Below the pieces are notes generated by a model. It was given only the letters and a program-made list of their open reading frames with translations. It searched no databases and was not told the origin of the DNA. A stretch of 17,475 bases of DNA, taken from contig JBKDFX010000036.1 of NCBI GenBank assembly GCA_046336825.1, positions 1-17,475 on the forward strand, written 5' to 3'. The DNA is from Ga0074139 sp046336825 (GTDB taxonomy: Bacteria; Bdellovibrionota; Bdellovibrionia; Bdellovibrionales; Bdellovibrionaceae). The position numbers were made by a program, and so were the translations under genes. Shown here in pieces: positions 1 through 6,094 of this stretch (positions within the stretch are counted from its first letter, which is position 1; every line of letters begins with the position of its first letter).

Positions 1-99
1 GGGAGCCTGGTTCTTTGCGAGCGCAGGAAGAAGGTCGAAAATGCCCGCTCGGAAAGAAAAACTCTCAACCGGGAAGAGCGAGTGAAATCTCTACACTAA
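1..99 (+). CDS. possible C-terminal end of an unidentified protein (partial)
   Basis: Frame 1 is open from the window edge to a TAA at 97-99 and reads as a strongly charged tail (ends EERVKSLH) of 32 residues, rich in Arg, Lys and Glu. This stretch is less AT-rich than the 2 kb that follow, as expected if it is the end of a conserved gene entering from the left. The family is not recognisable from so short a tail. It overlaps the 3' end of the truncated sigma-54 activator on the other strand, so at most one of the two readings is natural here. Confidence is low because a 99-base open frame can occur by chance. Confidence 0.3.
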   Translation, partial: GSLVLCERRKKVENARSERKTLNREERVKSLH

Positions 100-862
100 A
101 TTTTTGCGTCAAACTTCCGGCTAGAAAAAAGCTAGACACAATGTCAAGATCTCCTATTTCATCTAGAAAAAGAGTGCCACCATTGGCTTCTTCAAATAGT
201 CCAATTTTATTTGTCGTCGCACCTGTGAACGATCCTTTACAGTGTCCAAATAATTCCGATTCTAATAGTTGATCAGGAATAGCGGTGCAGTTAATGGCTA
301 CAAATGGTCCCATTTTTTGATCACTTCTTTCATGAATGAACTTGGCTAGCAGTTCTTTGCCTGTTCCACTTTCTCCAGAAATAAAAACACTAGCATGACT
401 TGCGGCTATCTGTTTTGCGTCTTTAAGCACATTCAAAATTTCAGTACTCTGTCCGATAATCAAACAATCGCCAACTTCATCAGAAGTTGTTTTTTTGAAT
501 TTTGTTTCTAGTGGCTTTATTTCACCATTAAATGAGCTTATGTATTTAATAAAGCTAATTGTTTGAAATAAACATTCAATCTCTTGTTCGCCAAGAGTTT
601 GAGTCTGTCGGCGATAAGGTAAAAATGGCACTTGGGGCTTAATCAATTTTATCCAGTTTAAATCTTCTTCATCTATTGTGGGATCGCAGATTATCAAATC
701 CCATTTAGTTTCTGACAGTAGACCTAGATGCTCTTTAATGTCATCTGTGGTGAAGCTGAGAAAGTTCGTGTTAATGTTATACTTATTTTTATATTCGACA
801 AATTTGATTTTTACTAAGTAGCTAATATTTATAAATGCAATTTCAACTTGTTCTGTTTCCAC
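65..862 (-). pseudogene. truncated NtrC-like sigma-54 activator (AAA+ domain cut after Walker B)
   Basis: The 265-residue product starts with about 130 residues containing a degenerate receiver-like segment (WDLIICD near residues 54-60). An AAA+ sigma-54 interaction domain follows: Walker A GESGTGKE at 163-170, GSFTGA sigma-54 contact loop at 210-215 (a variant of GAFTGA), and Walker B GTLFLDE at 229-235. From about residue 240 (position 145) similarity stops and an unrelated tail of about 25 residues leads to a stop. Sensor I, the arginine finger, sensor II and the C-terminal Fis-type DNA-binding helix-turn-helix are all missing. Members of this family are usually 400-500 residues, so it cannot be a working activator as read. 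The other minus-strand frames beyond 145 do not resume the domain, so this is a breakpoint rather than a simple frameshift. The start used is GTG at 862 with a weak AGG upstream. An upstream CTG is also possible. Confidence 0.8.
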
Positions 863-961
863 TTGAGTGTACCTAAAATTGTTCAGTTGTGAAAAAATTC
901 TTTATCACTTGTAACACGTAATTAGCAATAAACCAATTTTTTCCTCACATTAAATATTTAT

Positions 962-1282
962 TTATTTATAAGGGCTTTCCCAATCTTGCTTATGTGCTGA
1001 TAATAACTCATGAATGTGGGTCACATCACCTTCAATTCTATTTATAATTGAATCAATTTCCCAATTTTGATTACTCTGTATATATTCTAGCATGTTGGCT
1101 GCAATTTTTTGGATGTCCGTGTAAGGTAATTTAAGCATTTGTTGTTCTAAATTGCTGATTAAGAAAAATGTTAAATCAGTAAATTCACTGTAGTCATGAA
1201 CCTGAATTCGCCGAATTTGATGGCAAAAAAGTCTCAAATTATGATTGTTACAGTAGTTAAGTTTGTTTCTCTTTTTCTTCAT
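962..1282 (-). CDS. hypothetical small soluble protein, coupled to membrane protein upstream
   Basis: A 106-residue protein of unknown family. It has a basic N-terminus (MKKKRNK), no signal peptide or membrane segment, two Cys near residues 11 and 20, and a composition that suggests mostly helix. Its ATG at 1282 lies inside the 3' end of the preceding membrane-protein gene, overlapping it by 26 bases. This points to translational coupling and a shared function or regulation. There is only a weak GGTGG-like purine stretch before the start. Codons are as AT-rich as those of its neighbours. It could be the cytoplasmic partner of the two-helix membrane protein, but nothing in the sequence shows a function. 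Confidence 0.55.
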   Translation of the reverse strand: MKKKRNKLNYCNNHNLRLFCHQIRRIQVHDYSEFTDLTFFLISNLEQQMLKLPYTDIQKIAANMLEYIQSNQNWEIDSIINRIEGDVTHIHELLSAHKQDWESPYK

Positions 1283-1633
1283 TTATTACACCACCTAGAA
1301 ATCCTGCTACAAAGTGAGAGGCCAATTTCTTTTTTGTTATGGCTTGATCAGACTCTTTTTTAAATAGATCGTTTTTGTAAATACTGACTGTGGAAATGAT
1401 AGCCAATGATAGAGTCACAAAAACTGAGAATAATAATCCGTTATTTATTGTTGTTAGATAACCTAAGAAAGTTTCTAACAGATAAATGATGGAATATATC
1501 ATAATAGAAATCTGTACTAAGAAGCTTGCCACTTTTTTTTTACGATCGTCATGCTTTCACTCAAAAGTTCTTTAAATATGTTGCTGGTTTTTCTTTTTAG
1601 TAGTTCAGTATATTTAACTTTTAAGTTTTCCAT
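1257..1633 (-). CDS. small two-helix membrane protein, split by a -1 shift at an A9 run
   Basis: Translation most likely begins at ATG 1633, which has a strong GAGGAG 5 bases upstream. The zero frame encodes a basic, probably amphipathic 34-residue N-terminus and meets A9-G (coding strand, opposite T9 at 1533-1541), then stops at 1519 after four more codons. Slipping back one base on A-AAA-AAG joins directly to GTG-GCA-AGC and continues for 91 residues, giving a 125-residue protein. It would have two hydrophobic segments (about residues 35-58 and 63-85) and a charged C-terminus. The layout, an amphipathic helix followed by two membrane helices, is reminiscent of YqjE/holin superfamily III proteins, but that is only a resemblance of shape. 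A GTG at 1532 is the only start that gives the second part alone and it has no ribosome site. The break is either a one-base deletion, a sequencing error, or programmed frameshifting or transcriptional slippage. Confidence 0.6.
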
Positions 1634-1937
1634 GGATTCTCCTCAGTTTTTTCATTTTAATGCAGTTTCTTATTCATAGTTTTCAAGGACCAAAGCAATA
1701 TCAGGGCCTAGATCTTGGGTTCCCAGCAATCATTTGAATGAATGTTGTAGCTTACGTTCAAATTATGAACGTACCTATTTTTTTTATCCGGTGAATTAAG
1801 CCTCTTTAATCTGACTATTTTTAAAAATTTCAGATTCAGAAATGTTTTTGTCTATATATCTCAAATCTCAGTTTTTCAAAAAATGAATTTGGTCAGTAAA
1901 TTGCACCATCCCTTTTCTCATTAAAAAGGACTGTCGA
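1634..1937. other. AT-rich divergent intergenic region
   Basis: These 304 bases separate the minus-strand membrane-protein gene from the plus-strand exported-protein gene and should hold both promoters. I see no open frame worth calling. The notable structures are the perfect inverted repeat at 1753-1773, the T8 run at 1778-1785, and a smaller imperfect palindrome around 1828-1846. No clear -35/-10 pair stands out in the general AT richness. Confidence 0.5.
1753..1773. promoter_or_regulatory. perfect inverted repeat, candidate operator
   Basis: The arms TACGTTCA and TGAACGTA are perfect 8-bp reverse complements around the 5-base centre AATTA. A T8 run begins 4 bases after the right arm. The site lies in a divergent promoter region, about 120 bases from one start codon and 165 from the other, which fits a binding site for a dimeric regulator. 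As a plus-strand transcript the hairpin plus T run would also look like a weak intrinsic terminator, but no plus-strand gene precedes it, so an operator (or the end of an unseen small RNA) is more likely. Confidence 0.35.
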
Positions 1938-2215
1938 ATGAAAAGATTGTTATTAAACGCTTTAGTATTAGTTTTTTTTCTGCTATCAACCTATCAATTT
2001 CTTACTCCAAAGAATCGCCTGTGGAAAAAGCTGAAACAGTAAAAAACAAAACTGTTGATGGAGTCAAAAGCACTTATCGTAAATTAGACGATAAGATTTG
2101 TGAAACCGTGAATGGAAAAATGAGATGTGTGACAAAAAAAATAAGAAATAAAGTTAAGAACACTTCGGATCAAATTGAAACCGATACAACTGAAACAATA
2201 AACAAAATTGATTAA
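1938..2215 (+). CDS. small exported basic protein, split by a -1 shift at a T8 run
   Basis: ATG 1938 follows an AAGGA ribosome site. The zero frame runs MKRLLLNALVLVFF, crosses T8 at 1972-1979, then ends at TAA 2040 after 34 residues. Slipping back one base on T-TTT-TTT gives the continuation SAINLSISYSKES and then the long open frame to TAA 2213-2215, 92 residues in all. The joined N-terminus is a good Sec signal peptide (basic start, hydrophobic core, likely cut after SYS). Neither half alone makes sense: the zero frame lacks a mature domain, and the second frame alone would need an unsupported GTG at 2021. The mature part is Lys- and Thr-rich, probably helical, with two Cys about 11 residues apart. 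The outer-membrane protein gene starts 18 bases downstream, suggesting one transcript. Function unknown. Confidence 0.55.
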
Positions 2216-2233
2216 CTCAAAATAGGAGACTTT

Positions 2234-2866
2234 ATGAATTTCAGGCACGGCTTCGCCGCCATCAGCTCAATGTTAATTTTCGCACAATTTTCCAGTGCAC
2301 AAGAATCCAATGCCCAGGAAACTCACTCAGGAGTTTTTATTGAGCCCGCCATCACCTATGAAACTGGCACAGCTAAGGTGGATTATCCCTCGCCGCTTTC
2401 GAGTTCTTCAGGAACGGCAGATGGATTGGGGATCGGAGCTAAATTTGGTTTTCATATCTCTGAAGTTTTTTTTCTAGCACTCGATGCCCGTTACTCTTAA
2501 CCTCAGTACAAAGACTCTTCGGTCAATTATGACGCCCCATCTGTTTCCACCAATTGGGGACCTGTGGTGGGTATTCAAATGCCTCACCTTGGGCTTCGTC
2601 TCTGGGGTACGGCTATTATGGGAGGAGAATTAAATCCTGAAAGCAGCGGCGGCTTTGATGTGACTTTTCGAGATGCTACGGGGTACCGAGTGGGTGCAGG
2701 ATTTCGAATTGGAACCCTCAGCCTTAACTTAGAGTATCAAGATTCTAAATATGGAGAAACGAATCTACAGAAACTTGGTCCTTTTAGTCCTGGTTCCAAT
2801 TTAGACGGCGTAGAACTTGAAAATAAATCCTGGGTGGCCAGCGTGTCCTTTCCCTTGCAGTTATGA
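2234..2866 (+). pseudogene. outer-membrane beta-barrel protein interrupted by an in-frame TAA
   Basis: ATG 2234 follows TAGGAG with good spacing. The first 22 or so residues are a signal peptide ending FSSAQ. The rest alternates short amphipathic beta strands and Gly/Ser/Asn turns, as in small (about 200-residue) OmpW/OmpA-like barrels. The frame is broken by TAA at 2498-2500 (after DARYS) and then continues in the same frame through PQYKDSS to a TAA stop at 2864-2866, 211 codons in total. The part after the stop is clearly the second half of the same barrel (for example GYRVGAGFRIGTLSLNLEY). The single nonsense codon makes it a young pseudogene unless the stop is read through or is an error. 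It is probably co-transcribed with the small exported protein before it. Confidence 0.7.
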
Positions 2867-2880
2867 AAAGGACTGTATCT

Positions 2881-3411
2881 TTATTGAAAGTTTTGAACCT
2901 GCCCGATATAGGGCAGGTTTCGGTAGTAGCCTTCGTAATCAAGGCCATAACCGACCACAAATTCATTGCTGATTTTGAAACCCACATAGTCCAGTTTGCA
3001 GGGAACTTTAATAGCTTCCGGTTTCTCTAGTAGGGCTACTGTCGTCAGACTGGCGGGCATGCGTGCCAAAAGAGCGTTTTTGAGATAGTTCATTGTGATG
3101 CCTGTGTCCATGATGTCTTCAACAAGAAGCACGTGCTTACCTTCGATGGGGCTTGATAAATCCAATGTGACTTTGACTTCTCCAGATGAAGTATTGCCAT
3201 GGTAGCTAGAGACTCCAAAAAATTCACAGGTGATGTCGGCATTGATCTGACGAATTAAATCAGAATAAAACATAAAAGAGCCTTTGAGCACGCAAACAGC
3301 AATCACTTGTTTATTTTTATATTTATCGGTGAGGGCTTTCCCTATTTCTTCAATTTTTTTCTGAATTTGTTCTTCCGTAAGGTAAGGTTTAATTGAGAGA
3401 TTGGGTTGCAT
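2881..3411 (-). CDS. hpt: hypoxanthine phosphoribosyltransferase
   Basis: A cytoplasmic purine salvage enzyme that converts hypoxanthine (and often guanine) plus PRPP to IMP (GMP). At 176 residues it has the usual length. The flexible-loop/PPi motif LKGS is at 42-45. The PRPP signature VLLVEDIMDTGIT, with its paired acidic residues, is at 94-106. The C-terminal base-binding segment FVVGYGLDYEGYYRN is at 151-165, typical of Hpt. The ATG at 3411 is 12 bases after the stop of the uracil phosphoribosyltransferase-like gene, so the two are in one operon, last in order after the zinc-ribbon gene. The last codons carry a perfect 9-bp inverted repeat. The gene converges on the outer-membrane protein gene with only 14 bases between them. 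Confidence 0.95.
   Translation of the reverse strand: MQPNLSIKPYLTEEQIQKKIEEIGKALTDKYKNKQVIAVCVLKGSFMFYSDLIRQINADITCEFFGVSSYHGNTSSGEVKVTLDLSSPIEGKHVLLVEDIMDTGITMNYLKNALLARMPASLTTVALLEKPEAIKVPCKLDYVGFKISNEFVVGYGLDYEGYYRNLPYIGQVQNFQ
2896..2919. terminator. hairpin in the 3' end of hpt, possible bidirectional terminator
   Basis: Arms AACCTGCCC and GGGCAGGTT form a perfect 9-bp, GC-rich stem around the 6-base loop GATATA. It lies inside the last codons of hpt (minus strand) and about 30 bases after the end of the converging outer-membrane protein gene. Neither side has a long T tract, only TTT on the plus strand, so it is not a textbook intrinsic terminator. It could stop or stabilise either transcript. 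Confidence 0.4.
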
Positions 3412-3423
3412 TTGCGCACTCCT

Positions 3424-4200
3424 TTAGACAAATGAATTGTTCATGATTTCGCCAAAGCCACCGCCACCAGGTACGATGTAGTCTTTTGCATTGAGTCCCT
3501 TTTCTTCATTCCAAAATTGACCCGGTTCTGAATCTAGGGCCTTCGCTGAAGAAAGTCCACGGTCAACTCGAATGGCATAGATGGCCAAATCGGGATGGGC
3601 CAAGGTGACTCTTTTGAGATACTCGGGGGTGACGATCAAGTGAAGGGCTATGAACTTTTTAGGGTTTCCAGGAACATTTTTTTTGTAGTGATCCAGGCTT
3701 GAAATGATCGTTGTGCCTGTGGCTCCCATGGGATCAGGGAATAAAACGAAGGCTTTATCAATTCCACCCCCGATCTTATAACCACTGAGTTCAGTGGATT
3801 CAATTTTGTCGTTGGATGAAACTAAGCGAGAAGCAAATATATGGTCTTGACGAATATTGTCCTGGGGAAGGGCTTCATGCATGAAGTCATAGCAAACATG
3901 AGAAGGGTAAGTGCCAGCTCGAGCTAAATTAACACATACGACTCTTTGATCGGGGTGGACGCGTTCAGTTGTTAAAAACTGATCAGGATGGGTTTGTGTC
4001 ATACGAGTGGGAAGAGTGGTTTTTTGTTTATCAAATTCATGATCAATAACGGCCGAAATGAGATGGGTATAAAGCAGATGCACGAGGCGGTTGACTTCAG
4101 GTTGAAAGGTTTGAGGGCTGCACAGTTTAGCTAGTATCCCGTTGAGAAACGGACTCGCCAAAATCTTGAGTTGAGGTCCATATTGATGATTTTGAAACAT
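3424..4200 (-). CDS. upp: uracil phosphoribosyltransferase-like protein (long form)
   Basis: A likely cytoplasmic pyrimidine salvage enzyme making UMP from uracil and PRPP. Three family landmarks are visible: NLARAGTYPS at 91-100, matching the RAG loop of Upp; the PRPP-binding motif FPDPMGATGTT at 154-164; and the C-terminal uracil-binding loop DYIVPGGGGFGE at 240-251, corresponding to the PGLGDAGDR region of E. coli Upp. At 258 residues it is about 50 longer than E. coli Upp (208), with an extended N-terminal half and an insertion before the RAG loop. It may be a divergent subfamily with altered substrate or regulation. It starts 13 bases after the zinc-ribbon gene and ends 12 bases before hpt, so all three form an operon. 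Confidence 0.82.
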   Translation of the reverse strand: MFQNHQYGPQLKILASPFLNGILAKLCSPQTFQPEVNRLVHLLYTHLISAVIDHEFDKQKTTLPTRMTQTHPDQFLTTERVHPDQRVVCVNLARAGTYPSHVCYDFMHEALPQDNIRQDHIFASRLVSSNDKIESTELSGYKIGGGIDKAFVLFPDPMGATGTTIISSLDHYKKNVPGNPKKFIALHLIVTPEYLKRVTLAHPDLAIYAIRVDRGLSSAKALDSEPGQFWNEEKGLNAKDYIVPGGGGFGEIMNNSFV

Positions 4201-4213
4201 GGTAGAAGCTAAA

Positions 4214-5080
4214 TCATTTTTTTAGACTAATGACAACGATCAGTTCTGTTTCAGGAGTTTTTTCAGGGGTTTTTGCATTGGCAAAACCCGTAAGAACAAT
4301 GGAATTCCCTGAAGACAATTCAAAATTAATAGGAAATCGATTTTCAGAATCCAGGGCCACTTCCAATTGTCCCGCCACAGAATCTTCGCTGATGGTGTCC
4401 AATCTTGTTAAAGCTGAAATGGGGGTTGCTTGTGGTTGGGTGGCACCAGCGACTTGACGTGCCCTGACTTCAGATGTGCGAGGAAGTTCAATTTTTGTTA
4501 CAAAAACCTGATCCATTACGAGTGGAAAAGGATCTGCCTTTAAGACTTTAGTCGTGCTTGGGTTCGCCGCTAATACTTTTGAAAAATCACTTATATAACC
4601 AAGCATCAGGCCATCTGATGTTTCGATGCGTGAAATGGTTTCAGATTCAATCCATTGGGATAATGTGGAAGAGGCCACTTGAATGAAATAAACTTTCACT
4701 TCAGGGCGAGAGTTAACTTCCTTTTCGTCAGTGGGATTCGGAAGCTGACTCGCTAAACTTTGAGCTTCAGCGTTTTCGGCTTGGAGGGTTTGAGATTCTG
4801 CCTGCTGAGAGCCGAATTGATGGCCCTCATCGGATTCCATTTGCAAGGAATTGGATTTAGTCATTTGAGGTTGTAAGTGGTCTTTGGAATTTTTACGAAT
4901 GTAAAGAAAACCAGCCAAGCCAATGATAAAAACCATGAACATTTGAAGAGCTAAATTTTCACTGAGTCTTTTAAGTAAGGGCTTGGGCGGCGCTTTGAAA
5001 GCCGTCATATTGACGCCACAACGTGCGCAGTATTGATCGCGAGGTTGAGAAAAGCCACATTTAGGGCATTTGATAGTCAT
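4214..5080 (-). CDS. membrane-anchored zinc-ribbon protein of unknown function
   Basis: A 288-residue protein with three parts. An N-terminal treble-Cys-type zinc ribbon has CPKC at 5-8 and CARC at 18-21. A single membrane helix follows at about 46-62 (FMVFIIGLAGFLYI). After a Gln/Glu/Ser-rich linker (about 65-125) comes a C-terminal, probably beta-rich region (about 128-288). With the basic stretch PKPLLKRLSEN before the helix, the ribbon should face the cytoplasm and the C-terminal part the periplasm. I do not recognise the C-terminal region. It is the first gene of the operon with the two phosphoribosyltransferases and is divergent from rsmH, whose likely promoter is in the 64 bases between them. 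ATG 5080 is preceded directly by AAAGG with no spacing, so it is not a normal ribosome site. Confidence 0.75.
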   Translation of the reverse strand: MTIKCPKCGFSQPRDQYCARCGVNMTAFKAPPKPLLKRLSENLALQMFMVFIIGLAGFLYIRKNSKDHLQPQMTKSNSLQMESDEGHQFGSQQAESQTLQAENAEAQSLASQLPNPTDEKEVNSRPEVKVYFIQVASSTLSQWIESETISRIETSDGLMLGYISDFSKVLAANPSTTKVLKADPFPLVMDQVFVTKIELPRTSEVRARQVAGATQPQATPISALTRLDTISEDSVAGQLEVALDSENRFPINFELSSGNSIVLTGFANAKTPEKTPETELIVVISLKK

Positions 5081-5105
5081 CCTTTACAGGTTAGCTGATT
5101 CCGAA

Positions 5106-5134
5106 TTGACGCTCAACGAAATAATCCTTATGTT
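5106..5134 (+). promoter_or_regulatory. candidate rsmH/dcw promoter
   Basis: TTGACG at 5106-5111 (five of six matches to the -35 consensus), a 17-base spacer, then TATGTT at 5129-5134 (four of six to the -10). Transcription would start near 5141, only about 4 bases before ATG 5145. This is the only plausible promoter I see ahead of the cluster, and it would have to drive at least rsmH-ftsL-ftsI. It is a pattern match by eye only. Confidence 0.35.
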
Positions 5135-5144
5135 CACCACAGCC

Positions 5145-6074
5145 ATGAATCGTTCTGAACTTCTTTCAAAATTAAATTTCCAAGATCATATTCCTGTACT
5201 TTTGGCTCAGGTAACAGATTTGCTGTGGCCCGAATCAAACAATAATTTATTGAATTCAGAGACTTCTGTGCCTCGCTATTTTGATGGAACTTTTGGACGA
5301 GGGGGGCATTACTCGGCTCTCAAATCGCTGATTCCCCATTTGCAAGCTGTTGTCTTTGACCAAGATCCAGAAGCCGTTCGTTTTGCTAAAGAAAATTTCA
5401 AGACAGAGGTCGAGTCTGGTCAATTGCAGGTCCAGCATGCAAATTTTTCCCAGTTTTCCACTGAAAAGTGGGGACTCTTTGATATGATGTTACTGGATCT
5501 TGGAGTGAGTTCACCTCAGCTCGATCAAGCTGAGCGTGGATTCAGTTTCTACCATGATGGTCCATTGGATATGCGGATGAATTTGTTATCAGAAGTAACG
5601 GCAGCAGATATTATCAACCAGGCTTCAGAGAATGAACTTATTCACCTATTTCAAAACTACGGAGAAGTCCGAAGTCCCTTTCGAGTCGTAAGAGCTATTG
5701 TTCACGATCGAAAAACAAAAAAATATGAAACGACAAAGCAATTGGCAGGTCTCATTGAGCGCGTTGAGGGTTGGAGAAAAAAGGGTTTTCACCCAGCCAC
5801 TCTTTATTTCCAAGGACTGCGATTGGCTGTTAATCGAGAGCTCGAAGTGGTTGAATCAGCATTACCCATTATGATGCAAGCATTAAAACCAGGCGGGCGC
5901 TTGGCAGTTCTGACATTTCATTCGTTAGAGGATCGAATTGTTAAAAATATTTTCAAAGATTCAATCCTTGGTCGCCCCGTGAACAAGAAAGTGATCGTGG
6001 CAGAGCGAGACGAGCAAATGGCTAATCCAAGGGCTCGTAGTGCAAAGTTAAGGGTTTTTGAGAAACAAAATTAA
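5145..6074 (+). CDS. rsmH: 16S rRNA (cytosine-1402-N4)-methyltransferase RsmH
   Basis: SAM-dependent methyltransferase that modifies C1402 in the decoding centre of 16S rRNA (formerly MraW). It is the usual early gene of the dcw cluster. With ATG 5145 it is 309 residues, matching the family. Visible motifs are HIPVLL near the N-terminus, SAM motif I FDGTFGRGGH at 46-55, the acidic FDQDPEA, LLDLGVSSPQLD followed by GFSFYHDGPLDMRM (a family signature), and LTFHSLEDRIVK near the C-terminus. The frame stays open upstream to a TTG at 5070 that would overlap the divergent zinc-ribbon gene. ATG 5130 is also possible, but it sits inside the putative -10 box. None of these starts has a good ribosome site. 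ftsL follows after 20 bases. The customary mraZ is not upstream. Confidence 0.95.
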   Translation: MNRSELLSKLNFQDHIPVLLAQVTDLLWPESNNNLLNSETSVPRYFDGTFGRGGHYSALKSLIPHLQAVVFDQDPEAVRFAKENFKTEVESGQLQVQHANFSQFSTEKWGLFDMMLLDLGVSSPQLDQAERGFSFYHDGPLDMRMNLLSEVTAADIINQASENELIHLFQNYGEVRSPFRVVRAIVHDRKTKKYETTKQLAGLIERVEGWRKKGFHPATLYFQGLRLAVNRELEVVESALPIMMQALKPGGRLAVLTFHSLEDRIVKNIFKDSILGRPVNKKVIVAERDEQMANPRARSAKLRVFEKQN

Positions 6075-6094
6075 ATAAAGGAGAGAGTTCACGG

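Noticed and set aside
120..135. GCTAG repeated on both sides of A6 near the breakpoint
   Set aside because: Five bases is too short to argue for a target-site duplication or attachment site, and no mobile-element gene is present.
15..272. Plus-strand open frame of 85 codons over the sigma-54 fragment
   Set aside because: It runs antisense to recognisable AAA+ motifs and has no ribosome site or family resemblance.
2021..2215. Independent 64-codon gene starting at GTG 2021
   Set aside because: It has no ribosome site, and the upstream frame supplies a fitting signal peptide when joined by a -1 shift.
5070..5144. Longer RsmH from TTG 5070 or ATG 5130
   Set aside because: TTG 5070 overlaps the divergent gene's start, and the extra residues precede the usual RsmH N-terminus. 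ATG 5130 lies inside the candidate -10 box. It cannot be fully excluded.
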